A stretch of DNA of 18,839 nucleotides. Origin: CAYWRO01 sp964460345 (GTDB lineage: Bacteria > Planctomycetota > Phycisphaerae > Phycisphaerales > UBA1924). Under the pieces are notes generated by a model. That model saw only the letters and a program-made list of their open reading frames with translations. It made no database searches and was not told the origin of the DNA. How positions within the stretch are numbered: position 1 is the first letter of the stretch; every line of letters starts with the position of its first letter. The translations under genes and the position numbers were made by a program. This document shows, piece by piece, positions 7,662-15,188 of the stretch. The stretch is taken from positions 1 to 18,839 of the forward strand of contig CAYWRO010000067.1 in the NCBI GenBank assembly GCA_964460345.1, given 5' to 3'.

Positions 7662-8791
7662 TATCTGTCTCCTGGTGTGTCAATCGCGGCGGCGAGAGCG
7701 CTCAGCAGCCGGTCGAAGCTGGGAGCATCCGCGGGGCAGGTGATGCGAAGAGAGTCGGCGATGGCGGGCTGTCGCGGGAACGATCGCACAAGAACACCCT
7801 GAGCGAGCAGACGCTCGAACACAGCCTGCGCCCGCGCGGCGGCGTCGAATCGGGCCAGCACGAAGTTCCCCTGCGAGGGAAGCGCCGCCACCCCCCGCCC
7901 CTGCAGGAAACTCCTTAGCGCCTCACGCTCTCGCCGCGCAGCGCCCACAGCGGCCAGCATGGCCGTCTCCCGAGTTGCCAGCGCGTGAGCCGCGACCGCG
8001 AGCGAAACGCTTGAGACCGGGTACGGGTTGCCGGCGCGGCGAAGCCAATCAATCACCTCCGGCGCCCCGATGGCATAGCCAATACGCAGCCCGGCGAGCC
8101 CCCATGCCTTGGAGAAGGTGCGCGTCACCACCGTCCGCGGCAGGCGCAGCGCAGCCGCGGTCAGGTCCTCATCGGCAAACTCCGCGTAGGCCTGGTCGAC
8201 GATCAGCAGGCCGCCGCGGGCGCCGGCACGCAAACACCGAAGCTGGCCGCCGGAGAGCACGCTTCCGGTGGGGTTGTTCGGGGCGACGATGAAGATCGCC
8301 GCTGTCGTGGCATCCACGCCCCGCAGCACGGCATCCAGTGGGAAAGGCTCATCGAGCCACGGAATCGCGCGTTCGGTCGCGCCGGCCAGGCGGATGTAGC
8401 GCGGAATCATCTCGAACGTCGGCGTCGTCGTAATCGCCGTGCGCCCCGGCTCCAGTGTTGCCATTGCGATGCGGAACAGAGCATCATCAGCGCCGGCGGT
8501 GATGACGACCTGCTCCGGGAGGGCGCCGAACCGTTCCGCCAACTGCCGCTCCAGTTCGGACGCATCGGGGTAGCGCCGCAGCGTCGGCGCACGCCGGATC
8601 TCCTTCAGGGCACCATCCAGATCAGCCAACCGTCCCTCATTGGCCGACAGGTCCAGCAGATCCGGCCAATCTGCGAGCGGGCCCGTCTCATCGCGTCGAT
8701 ACGGCGCGATTGAAGCAACCCGCGAGGAGGGGCGGAACGCGTCGTCGCGAATGGAGCACGGCAGCGGCGATGAAATCGGCTCAGCGCTCAC
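7661..8791 (-). CDS. hisC: Histidinol-phosphate aminotransferase
   Basis: HisC is a PLP enzyme that transfers an amino group from glutamate to imidazole acetol phosphate. It is a fold-type I aminotransferase of 376 residues. Signatures are LSANEG (48-53), TAGADDALFRI (98-108), APNNPTGS (170-177), VDQAYAEF (198-205) with the Asp and Tyr that hold PLP, and RTFSKAWGLAGLRIGY (224-239), where Lys228 forms the Schiff base and Arg236 binds phosphate. The start is GTG at 8791, sharing GTGA with the hisG stop. An N-terminal stretch of about 25 residues before the conserved region looks unstructured. Other subgroup I aminotransferases could look similar, but the operon settles the role. Confidence 0.96.
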   Translation of the reverse strand: MSAEPISSPLPCSIRDDAFRPSSRVASIAPYRRDETGPLADWPDLLDLSANEGRLADLDGALKEIRRAPTLRRYPDASELERQLAERFGALPEQVVITAGADDALFRIAMATLEPGRTAITTTPTFEMIPRYIRLAGATERAIPWLDEPFPLDAVLRGVDATTAAIFIVAPNNPTGSVLSGGQLRCLRAGARGGLLIVDQAYAEFADEDLTAAALRLPRTVVTRTFSKAWGLAGLRIGYAIGAPEVIDWLRRAGNPYPVSSVSLAVAAHALATRETAMLAAVGAARREREALRSFLQGRGVAALPSQGNFVLARFDAAARAQAVFERLLAQGVLVRSFPRQPAIADSLRITCPADAPSFDRLLSALAAAIDTPGDR

Positions 8792-9720
8792 GGAATCACC
8801 TGCGACATGGAGGTAATCACGATGTCCGTTCCCCCGGCACGCCGGACAGCCGGGATCAACGCGGGCAGCTCGGACCGCAGCACCGCGCCCTTGACGGCAA
8901 AGGCGTTTGCGCCCACGAGCGGCGACACGGTCGGCTCACGCATGCACGGCAGCAGGCGCGCCACCGCGTCGAGGCGCTCACGCACCACGTTCACCTCGAG
9001 CATCACCCGTCGCCGCGCAGCCAGTACGGAGTCGAGCAGCATGGCAAGCGTTTCGATGGCCAGCCGGCGCGGCGGATCAGCCATTGCGCTGCGGCTTGCA
9101 TACAGGCGCGTCGAGGAGCGCATCAGTTCGTCGACGACCGTCAGCCCGTTCGCCTCCAGCGTCGCGCCGGAGGCGGTGATGTCCACGACGGCGTCCGCAT
9201 CTTCCGGCGGAAGCACCTCCGTGGCCCCGTAGGAGCGCACGAAGCGATCTCCGCTCACCACCCCTGGCGACTCGCCTTGAGCACCCGCACTCACGCGGCG
9301 ACTCATCCACGCCCGCGTGAGCCGCTCATACTCCGAAGCAAATCGCAGCGGCCGCGAGGGCAGCCGCGGCCCGCCGGCGTCCTCCTCCAGCAGCGCTGCC
9401 GGTGCTGCGACAACCAGCCTGACCGGGTCCAGTTGCGTGTCGAGAATCTCGACGATGTCCGCCTGCCGTTCGGCCACCCAGTCTGCGCCGGCAAACCCCA
9501 GATCGCGAGAGCCTGCATCGAGCATCTCCACGATCGCCTGCGGCTTCAGAACCTTCACTTCGAGGCCGCTCACCGACAGGCGGGGCCGGTAGTCGCGTGC
9601 CGTGGCGGCGAGATCGATCCCCGCCTCGGCCAGGAGCGCAACCACCGCCGCGTACATGCGGCCTTTCGGCAGAGCAAGCTTGAGCGTTGCCCGATCGGGC
9701 ACATCAACAGGAGGCGTCAT
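8788..9720 (-). CDS. hisG: ATP phosphoribosyltransferase, long form
   Basis: HisG condenses ATP and PRPP to phosphoribosyl-ATP, the committed step. It begins with LALPKGRM (14-21), has the substrate motif DLGFAGADWV (73-82), and the PRPP-binding segment DAVVDITASGATLEANGL. The C-terminal ~75 residues (VMLEVNVV, then FAVKGAVLRSELPALIP and DIVITSMSQVI) are the ACT-like regulatory domain of the long form, so HisZ should not be needed and the enzyme should be feedback-inhibited by histidine (family knowledge). It is the first structural gene of the operon, 138 bases after the stop of a His-rich leader peptide and beyond an intrinsic terminator. A GAAAGGG ribosome site precedes the ATG, but its GGG lies in a perfect hairpin. 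Confidence 0.97.
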   Translation of the reverse strand: MTPPVDVPDRATLKLALPKGRMYAAVVALLAEAGIDLAATARDYRPRLSVSGLEVKVLKPQAIVEMLDAGSRDLGFAGADWVAERQADIVEILDTQLDPVRLVVAAPAALLEEDAGGPRLPSRPLRFASEYERLTRAWMSRRVSAGAQGESPGVVSGDRFVRSYGATEVLPPEDADAVVDITASGATLEANGLTVVDELMRSSTRLYASRSAMADPPRRLAIETLAMLLDSVLAARRRVMLEVNVVRERLDAVARLLPCMREPTVSPLVGANAFAVKGAVLRSELPALIPAVRRAGGTDIVITSMSQVIP

Positions 9721-9721
9721 T

Positions 9722-9743
9722 CCGGCCCTTTCAAATGGGCCGG
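9722..9743 (-). promoter_or_regulatory. Hairpin masking the hisG ribosome binding site
   Basis: On the minus strand CCGGCCC (9743-9737) and GGGCCGG (9728-9722) form a perfect 7-bp stem around an 8-base loop, and the hisG ATG begins 2 bases later. The AAAGGG Shine-Dalgarno run is split between loop and stem, so the stem should limit initiation. The pairing is seen directly; the regulatory role is inferred. Confidence 0.45.
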
Positions 9744-9792
9744 CCCGGACGACTCATCTCTCGCCATTCACCGTTTGCCCCGGAGGCGACGG

Positions 9793-9827
9793 CAAAAACG
9801 AGCGACGCCGGCCGGAGCCGGCGTCGC
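9793..9827 (-). terminator. Intrinsic terminator (attenuator) of the his operon leader
   Basis: Read on the minus strand: GCGACGCCGGC (9827-9817), loop TCCG (9816-9813), GCCGGCGTCGC (9812-9802), then TCGTTTTTG. That is a perfect 11-bp GC-rich stem with a five-T tract three bases later. It lies between the leader peptide stop and hisG, inside the transcript, where a simple terminator would switch the operon off. Confidence 0.88.
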
Positions 9828-9868
9828 GCTGTGGGTGTTGCTTAGACCTCGCGCAGAATCACCGGCTC
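9815..9868 (-). promoter_or_regulatory. Antiterminator pairing of the his attenuator
   Basis: Minus-strand GAGCCGGTG (9868-9860), at the end of the leader reading frame, can pair over 9 bp (one G-U) with CGCCGGCTC (9823-9815), which includes most of the terminator's 5' arm and loop. Forming it destroys the terminator. The 5' half overlaps the leader stop codon (9861-9859), so a ribosome that reaches the stop would cover it. Confidence 0.7.
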
Positions 9869-9921
9869 ACGGCATGAGCGTGATGATGGTGATGCTGGTG
9901 GTGGCGGGTCGCTGAGTTCAT
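9859..9921 (-). CDS. hisL: His operon leader peptide
   Basis: A 20-codon frame upstream of hisG reads MNSATRHHQHHHHHAHAVSR and stops at TGA. Eight of 20 residues are histidine, with seven of them in an eight-codon window (9880-9903) written with mixed CAC and CAT codons. This is the hallmark of a histidine attenuator, as in the enterobacterial hisL (MTRVQFK followed by seven His). It is followed at once by mutually exclusive hairpins and a terminator. When charged His-tRNA is scarce the ribosome should stall in the His run and leave the antiterminator free; when it is plentiful the ribosome runs to the stop and the terminator forms. No Shine-Dalgarno is visible before the ATG; a promoter-like sequence close by suggests a nearly leaderless transcript. 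The sequence resemblance to E. coli HisL is only in design, not in alignment. Confidence 0.85.
   Translation of the reverse strand: MNSATRHHQHHHHHAHAVSR
9865..9879 (-). promoter_or_regulatory. Protector (1:2) hairpin of the his attenuator
   Basis: On the minus strand GCTCA (9879-9875) pairs with TGAGC (9869-9865) around a 5-base loop. It shares GAGC with the antiterminator, so the two exclude each other. It would form when the leader is not translated and let the terminator fold. The stem is short, so its weight is uncertain. Confidence 0.5.
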
Positions 9922-9931
9922 GTGCCAGAAA

Positions 9932-9959
9932 CAATTAGCAAGTCCCCCGCGAGAGTCAA
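9932..9959 (-). promoter_or_regulatory. Putative his operon promoter
   Basis: Minus strand: TTGACT at 9959-9954 (5 of 6 to the -35 consensus), a 16-base spacer, then TAATTG at 9937-9932 with an upstream TGC like an extended -10. The -10 itself is a weak match. Transcription would start within a few bases of the leader ATG at 9921. Confidence 0.4.
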
Positions 9960-10028
9960 GCCGCCTGGCCCATCAGTCCTATGAGTCTTACCCCGTCCCA
10001 TTCACGACGACCATACCATGCGTGCGCA

Positions 10029-10484
10029 ATGGGGTACCGGACGAAGATCCAGTCAAACCCGAGAACGGCGACCGCGTACGTCCTCCTCGCCCTGACGTCC
10101 CTTTCCGCCGCGGGATGCGGCGAGCGCGATAGCGGCGATGCCGACACCCACGCATTCCCATCGCAGCCGTCGTCAAGCGAGGCAGGCGTGGCTTCGAACG
10201 TCTCCGGCGCTCGGCCAATGCGAGAGCGGTCAGAAGGCGAGAAGCTCTACGACGCCTTCTGTGCCGGCTGTCACGGTCAGGGCGGGAACGGCACGCCGCC
10301 GCTGGCCGGCGCCTGGCAGCGTGTCAAACTCGACGGCACCGATGCAGACCTGGAGCGCACGGCGGACCTGATCCGCGACTACGAGCCCGGCTCGAGCATG
10401 CCCTCCTACGGCGGCATGCTCTCAGAGGAGGAGATCCTGGCCGTCGCGGCGTACGTCCTGACGCTGCACGAGGAAGGCGACTAG
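10029..10484 (+). CDS. c-type cytochrome lipoprotein
   Basis: This is a single-heme cytochrome c, probably an electron carrier on the outer face of the cytoplasmic membrane. From ATG 10029 (151 aa) the N-terminus has a basic start, a hydrophobic stretch (AYVLLALTSLSAAGC) and a lipobox with Cys30, so it should be lipid-anchored. A linker rich in Ser, Asp and Ala (about 31-65) leads to the heme domain: CAGCH (78-82) covalently binds heme with His82 as one axial ligand, and Met124 in SSMPSYGGML is the likely other. The domain ends with EEEILAVAAYVLTLH, the final helix typical of cytochrome c class I. An in-frame ATG at 9981 would place 16 odd residues before the signal sequence and is less likely. 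It is transcribed divergently from the his operon and followed by a DUF2231 gene. Confidence 0.88.
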   Translation: MGYRTKIQSNPRTATAYVLLALTSLSAAGCGERDSGDADTHAFPSQPSSSEAGVASNVSGARPMRERSEGEKLYDAFCAGCHGQGGNGTPPLAGAWQRVKLDGTDADLERTADLIRDYEPGSSMPSYGGMLSEEEILAVAAYVLTLHEEGD

Positions 10485-10503
10485 GGCAGAGCAGGGGGGG
10501 CCA

Positions 10504-10539
10504 CGAACGCCACCGCCCCAGGCCGGTAGGCGGAGTTCG
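10504..10539 (+). terminator. Interrupted hairpin after the cytochrome gene, possible terminator
   Basis: CGAAC (10504-10508) pairs with GTTCG (10535-10539) and CCGCC (10513-10517) with GGCGG (10529-10533), with an asymmetric bulge. There is no T-run after it, so termination is doubtful; an mRNA end-stabilising structure is equally possible. Confidence 0.25.
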
Positions 10540-10617
10540 CATGGTTCCCGCGGCGTTTCAGGCGCACGATCCCACAGTTCGGATCAGTTGAGGCAGCCGA
10601 TCCTCGGGAGGTGACGT

Positions 10618-11136
10618 GTGAGGCACTCGGTAAAGGTGCTGGGGCACCCGGTTCATCCAATGGTGATCGTGTTCCCGCTCGGCTTGTTGACGACCAGCGT
10701 GATCTTCGACATCGTGTACCTGGCGACGGGCCTGGCGCGCTGGGCGGACATCTCCTTCTTCGTGATGGCTGCCGGGCTCATCGGCGGGCTTCTCGCGGCG
10801 GTCTTCGGCATCCTTGACTGGCTGGCCATCCCCGCGGGCACCCGGGCCAAGACCATCGGGCTGATGCACGGGGGCAGCAACGTCATCGCAATCGTCCTCT
10901 TCGGGGCAAGCTGGCTGATCCGGCGGCCAAACCCGGACCAGCCGGACGTGCTGGCGATCGTCCTGGCGATGCTGGGGCTCGCGGTGGCCCTCCTCGGCGG
11001 GTGGCTCGGAGGGGAACTCGTCTACCGCCTGCGCGTCAGCGTGGACGAGGGAGCGCACCTGAACTCCCCCAACTCCCTCAGCGGGCGTCCCGCCGGAGAG
11101 CAGGCCGAGGCGACCACCCGGGCCGGGGGTTTCTAG
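10618..11136 (+). CDS. DUF2231 family membrane protein
   Basis: A 172-residue integral membrane protein starting at GTG 10618 after a strong GGGAGGTG site. It opens with the family hallmark HPVHPMVIVFPLGLL, and four hydrophobic segments follow at about 14-36, 44-65, 84-100 and 110-130. HGGSN (80-84) before the third segment matches the conserved His seen in DUF2231. The family is uncharacterised but is often found near cytochromes and oxidoreductases, and some members have been suggested to bind heme, for which the paired His residues here would be candidates. It follows a c-type cytochrome by 133 bases on the same strand. The last ~30 residues are hydrophilic and variable. Confidence 0.85.
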   Translation: MRHSVKVLGHPVHPMVIVFPLGLLTTSVIFDIVYLATGLARWADISFFVMAAGLIGGLLAAVFGILDWLAIPAGTRAKTIGLMHGGSNVIAIVLFGASWLIRRPNPDQPDVLAIVLAMLGLAVALLGGWLGGELVYRLRVSVDEGAHLNSPNSLSGRPAGEQAEATTRAGGF

Positions 11137-11451
11137 CCCTCTCTGGATGCCTCTCGGACGCATCGGCTCCAGGGCCGTTCAGAACGGTTCTCGGCCGCTC
11201 CTGAGGCCGGTTTTGGGCAGCGCGCCAAAGGGGTTTCGGCGGGCAATCGGACCCCCTCGCGCCTATGATTCGGGGTGGAAATGAGCCGCGTTTTGACGGC
11301 TCTTTCCGGGTGCGATTGGGTCCGGATCAACCCTCTTTTTTGACATCGCATCCGAACGCCAGGGGAGCCGGCGGCGAGCGGCCCGAACAGCCGTCCGCGG
11401 CGGTTGTCGCGAGCGGGCATCCGGGGCGATTCGGGGGGCGTGAACAGGTGA
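11137..11451 (+). other. Gene-free region upstream of gyrB
   Basis: No gene is supported here. It holds a TATGAT at 11264-11269 that looks like a -10 box without a matching -35, a perfect TTGACA at 11340-11345 without a matching -10, and a small hairpin GAGCCG/CGGCTC at 11283-11302 followed by TTT. The gyrB promoter probably lies here but I cannot place it. Confidence 0.4.
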
Positions 11452-14223
11452 ATGAACTTGGCTGAAAACAACACTGCTGGGCAGAACTCAAACGGCGAGT
11501 ACGGCGAGGGCCAGATCAAGGTTCTTGAGGGGTTGGAGGCCGTGCGCAAACGCCCCGGGATGTACATCGGCGGCACCGGGATCGGCCCCCTGCACCACCT
11601 CGTCTACGAGACGGTCGACAACTCCATCGACGAGGCGATGGCGGGCTTCGCCGACACCGTCGCGGTGACCATTCACGCCGATGGCTCCTGCAGCATCGTG
11701 GACAACGGCCGCGGCATCCCCGTCGGTCCCATGAAGCACGAAAACAAAGCGCTGGACGGAAAGCCCGCCGTTGAGATCGTCATGACGATCCTGCACGCCG
11801 GCGGTAAGTTCGGCGAGGAGGGCAGCGCGTACAAGGTCTCCGGCGGCCTGCACGGCGTGGGCGTCTCCTGCGTCAATGCGCTGTCGGAGTGGCTCGAGTG
11901 CGAGGTCTATCGCGACGGCAAGATCCACTCGATCGAGTTCGCCCGCGGCAAGGTCTCCAAGCCGCTGCACATCGTCGGCGACATCCCCGAAGATGCGACG
12001 CTGAAGCGCGGCACGAAGGTGACCTTCATGCCCGACTCGGAGATCTTCGACGACACGACCTTCGATTACGCGACGCTGGCGGCCCGCCTTCGGGAGCTGT
12101 CATACCTGAACCCGGGGGTGACCATCCGCCTGCGCGATGAGCGCGTCGGCCCGGATGGCAAGCTCAAGACCGACACGTTCAAGGCGGACAACGGGCTGCT
12201 GGAGTACGTTCAGCACCTCATGTCCGGCAAGACGGCGGTGACGAATCCCGTGCATGTGCGCAAGGAGGAAGACCTGCTCGTCTGCGAGGTCGCGCTGCAG
12301 TACCACGACGGTTACAACGAAAACGTGCTGTCCTTCGCCAACAACATCAAGAACGTTGACGGCGGCACGCACGCGCAAGGCTTCAAGGTCGCGCTGACGC
12401 GCACGCTCAACGGGTACGCGAAGAAGAACGGCATCCTGAAAGAGAAGGATCCGGTCCCCACGGGCGAGGATCTGCGCGAAGGCCTGATCGCCGTGGTGAG
12501 CGTCAAGCTCCCCGATCCGCAGTTCAACAACCAGACCAAGGAGAAGCTGCTCAGCCCGGAGATGGAAGGCTTTGTGGCCAGTACAGTCTCCGAGTCGCTC
12601 GGCCGCTGGCTTGACGAGAACCCCTCCGAGGCCAAGCGCCTCTGCCTGAAGGGCGTGACGGCGGCCCAGGCGCGCGAGGCCGCGCGCAAGGCGCGCGAGT
12701 TGACCCGCCGCAAGAGCGCGCTCGATTCCGGCTCCATGCCCCACAAGCTCCGTGACTGCAAGACGCGCGACGTCGAGCGAAGCGAGATCTTCCTGGTCGA
12801 GGGTGATTCCGCAGGCGGCTCGGCAACCCAGGGGCGGGATGTCGACACGCAGGCCATCCTGCCGCTGCGCGGCAAGATCATCAACATCGAAAAGGCCCGC
12901 ATCGACAAGGTGCTCGGCTCGGAAGAAATCCGCACGCTCATCAGCGCCCTGCGGTGCGGCATCGGCTCCGAACTGGACGTCAGCAAGCTCCGGTACGGAC
13001 GCGTCATCATCATGACCGACGCCGACGTCGACGGAAGCCACATCCGCACGCTCCTGCTGACCTTCTTCTTCCGCCAGATGCAGGAGCTCATCCGCCGCGG
13101 CCGCGTGTACATCGCCCAGCCGCCCCTCTACCAGCTCGCCTGGGGAAGCGGCCGGAACAAGAAGACCCGGTACGTCAAGCACGACAAGGAACTCGTCGAT
13201 GTGCTCACCGATGTGGGCATGCAGCGCGCCACCCTCCTGGTCCGCGATGTGGAAGGCGACACCAACGGGCTGACGCCCGGTGGTGAACCCAAGGTCCTCC
13301 GGCGCATCGAGGGCGAGGAACTCTCCCGGCTCATGCGCGTCCTGCGACGCCTGGACGAACTGGTCACCATCGCCGAACGCCGCGGCATCCGCTTCCCCGA
13401 CCTGCTCGCCGCACGGTCGCAGGATCCAGAGGGCAAGGGTCGACTGCCCACGCATCGCCTCGTCTGGACCGGCGGCGATGCGCTGGCCTGGAGCGAGGCC
13501 CAGGCACGGCAGATCTGCACCGAGCAGAACCTGCAACTGGCCGAGCTTGAGGAAAGCGAAGATGGCCAGGCAGGCTCCGGATCCTCGCCATCCGCTTCCG
13601 GCAAGCCCATCGCCACGATGCGCGAGATGCACGAGAATCGCGAGCTTGAGCGGCTCTTCGCGCAGTTGGCGGAAGCCGGGGTGTCGATTGACGACTACGC
13701 CCTTGTGCAGGAGGAGTCCGTCACCGGCGAGAAGCTCCCCACCAAGTACGCCTGGGAGTTGACCGACTCCGGCCGCGCCGAAGCGCTCAAGAAGGCGACG
13801 GAGGCCGAGCAGTCCGCCGACACCGAGTCCGATGCCGACGAGGTCGAGAAGGCCATCGTCGCCGGCGCCGTGGACGCCGGTGAGCAGGCCGTCGGCGAGG
13901 AGGAAACCGAGGCCGCGTCCGAGGTGCAGGTCGCCGGCGGTCGCGCCGTCGAAGCCCCCAACGTCCCGGCCATCCTCCGCACCCTGCAGGAGGTCGGCCG
14001 CCGCGGCATCGAGATCAAGCGCTTCAAGGGTCTGGGCGAGATGGACGCCGAGCAGCTCTGGGAGACGACGATGGACCCGGAGCGTCGAACGCTCCTGCGC
14101 GTGAGTTGGGACGGCGCGACCGAAGCCGACAATCTCTTCAGCATCCTCATGGGCGAAGGCGTCGAGGAGCGGCGCAACTTCATCGAGGAGCACGCGCTGG
14201 AAGTCAAGAACCTGGACGTGTAA
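11452..14223 (+). CDS. gyrB: DNA gyrase subunit B with large C-terminal-domain insert
   Basis: GyrB is the ATPase subunit of the type IIA topoisomerase that supercoils DNA. The GHKL ATPase is intact: ETVDNSIDEA with catalytic Glu53 and Asn57, IVDNGRGIP with Asp84, and GGLHGVGVS (131-139). The transducer has QTKEKL (361-366). The TOPRIM domain has EGDSAGG with Glu450, PLRGKIINIEKA, and MTDADVDGSHI with Asp523/525/527. The tail RFKGLGEMDAEQLWETTMDP (857-876) and FIEEHALEVKNLDV identify GyrB rather than ParE. At 923 residues it exceeds the usual 640-800. The extra length is an insert at about 575-838, in the same place as the roughly 170-residue insert of E. coli GyrB but longer, with a highly acidic, low-complexity stretch at 785-825. 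The start ATG follows an AGGTG. Confidence 0.97.
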   Translation: MNLAENNTAGQNSNGEYGEGQIKVLEGLEAVRKRPGMYIGGTGIGPLHHLVYETVDNSIDEAMAGFADTVAVTIHADGSCSIVDNGRGIPVGPMKHENKALDGKPAVEIVMTILHAGGKFGEEGSAYKVSGGLHGVGVSCVNALSEWLECEVYRDGKIHSIEFARGKVSKPLHIVGDIPEDATLKRGTKVTFMPDSEIFDDTTFDYATLAARLRELSYLNPGVTIRLRDERVGPDGKLKTDTFKADNGLLEYVQHLMSGKTAVTNPVHVRKEEDLLVCEVALQYHDGYNENVLSFANNIKNVDGGTHAQGFKVALTRTLNGYAKKNGILKEKDPVPTGEDLREGLIAVVSVKLPDPQFNNQTKEKLLSPEMEGFVASTVSESLGRWLDENPSEAKRLCLKGVTAAQAREAARKARELTRRKSALDSGSMPHKLRDCKTRDVERSEIFLVEGDSAGGSATQGRDVDTQAILPLRGKIINIEKARIDKVLGSEEIRTLISALRCGIGSELDVSKLRYGRVIIMTDADVDGSHIRTLLLTFFFRQMQELIRRGRVYIAQPPLYQLAWGSGRNKKTRYVKHDKELVDVLTDVGMQRATLLVRDVEGDTNGLTPGGEPKVLRRIEGEELSRLMRVLRRLDELVTIAERRGIRFPDLLAARSQDPEGKGRLPTHRLVWTGGDALAWSEAQARQICTEQNLQLAELEESEDGQAGSGSSPSASGKPIATMREMHENRELERLFAQLAEAGVSIDDYALVQEESVTGEKLPTKYAWELTDSGRAEALKKATEAEQSADTESDADEVEKAIVAGAVDAGEQAVGEEETEAASEVQVAGGRAVEAPNVPAILRTLQEVGRRGIEIKRFKGLGEMDAEQLWETTMDPERRTLLRVSWDGATEADNLFSILMGEGVEERRNFIEEHALEVKNLDV

Positions 14224-14276
14224 TCTCACGCATCGGGCCAATCCTGCGCCCGTCACCACAGGAAACGTTTCCAGGG

Positions 14277-15188
14277 ATGACGAGCTATGGACGCACAAGC
14301 ACGGCGGGCCCTTCCGGGACAAGCCGTCGCGCCGTTCGCTCGCCTTGCCGTCAGGCGGTACGTCGCGTGACCGTGGGCATTCTCTTGGTCTGCCTGGGGG
14401 TGTACCTCAGCCTCGTGCTTGTTGGCTGCGCTGTTCAGGATGCCCTGATCTTCCCGAGGTCGATCGCCAACGCCACCCCCATGGGCGCGACGCCCAGCGG
14501 GGTCGAGGTCGTGGCTGTTGAAACGGAGCCGGGCGTTCGGGTGGAGGGCTGGGTCCTCCGCGGCCAGGGGCGGAGCGAGGCTTCGCCGGGGCCGGCCGTT
14601 GTCTTTTTCCACGGCAACGCCGAACGGATCGACAACTGCCTCGATCATGCCCGGCAGTACCAGGCCCGGGGCTTCACCGTGCTCCTGCCCGAGTACCGCG
14701 GCTACGGCAGCAGCGGCGGACGCCCCAGCCAACAGGGGATCGTTCGGGACATGACCGCGCTGGTGGCGCTGCTGGCCGAACGGCCGGAGGTCGATCCCGA
14801 CCACATCGTCTACCACGGCCGGTCGCTTGGCGGCGCCGTAGCGGTGCAGGTGGCCGTCGCAGCCGACGCCCGCTCCCCGCGAGCCATGGTGCTGGAGTCG
14901 ACCTTCACCAGCATCTCCTCCTTCGCGTCGCGCTACCTCATGCCCAGCTTCGTCGTGCGGCATCCGTTCAGGACGGACCGGGTCCTCGGCGAGATCGACG
15001 CCCCGATCCTGCTCCTGCACGGCGAAGCGGATCGGATCGTCCCCGTCTCTCACAGCCGCAAGCTCGCCGAGCTTTCCTCCCGCGCGAGCCTGGTCGTCAT
15101 GCCGGGCGGTCACAACGACTTCCCGCACGACTGGGATGCCTACTGGCGCGAGATCGACGGCTTCCTCAGCAAGCCCCTGGGCCAGTGA
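14277..15188 (+). CDS. Membrane-anchored alpha/beta hydrolase (BEM46/ABHD13-like)
   Basis: From ATG 14277 the protein has 303 residues. A basic, Ser/Arg-rich N-terminus is followed by one hydrophobic segment (31-50) that ends in LVGC, a possible lipobox, so the enzyme is either lipid-anchored or held by an uncleaved segment facing outwards. The hydrolase core has FFHGNAE (oxyanion region, 110-116), PEYRGYGSSGG, the nucleophile Ser183 in GRSLGG, Asp252 in HGEADRIVP and His279 in GGHNDF, so the triad is complete. The family includes serine hydrolases of unknown natural substrate. The open frame extends upstream into gyrB, but the ATG after AGGAAA (14260-14265) is the sensible start. Only 53 bases separate it from gyrB, so read-through from gyrB is likely. 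Confidence 0.85.
   Translation: MTSYGRTSTAGPSGTSRRAVRSPCRQAVRRVTVGILLVCLGVYLSLVLVGCAVQDALIFPRSIANATPMGATPSGVEVVAVETEPGVRVEGWVLRGQGRSEASPGPAVVFFHGNAERIDNCLDHARQYQARGFTVLLPEYRGYGSSGGRPSQQGIVRDMTALVALLAERPEVDPDHIVYHGRSLGGAVAVQVAVAADARSPRAMVLESTFTSISSFASRYLMPSFVVRHPFRTDRVLGEIDAPILLLHGEADRIVPVSHSRKLAELSSRASLVVMPGGHNDFPHDWDAYWREIDGFLSKPLGQ

Noticed and set aside
8710..9915. 401-codon plus-strand frame opposite hisG and the leader
   Set aside because: It is a shadow of hisG; its Met/Val-rich end is simply the complement of the His codons of the leader peptide.
11340..11345. Perfect TTGACA before gyrB
   Set aside because: No -10-like sequence lies 15-19 bases downstream, so it is not called as a promoter.
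12100..14322. 740-codon minus-strand open frame opposite gyrB
   Set aside because: It is a shadow of gyrB with a Leu/Ala/Gly/Asp-rich composition typical of reverse-complemented GC-rich genes and no motifs.
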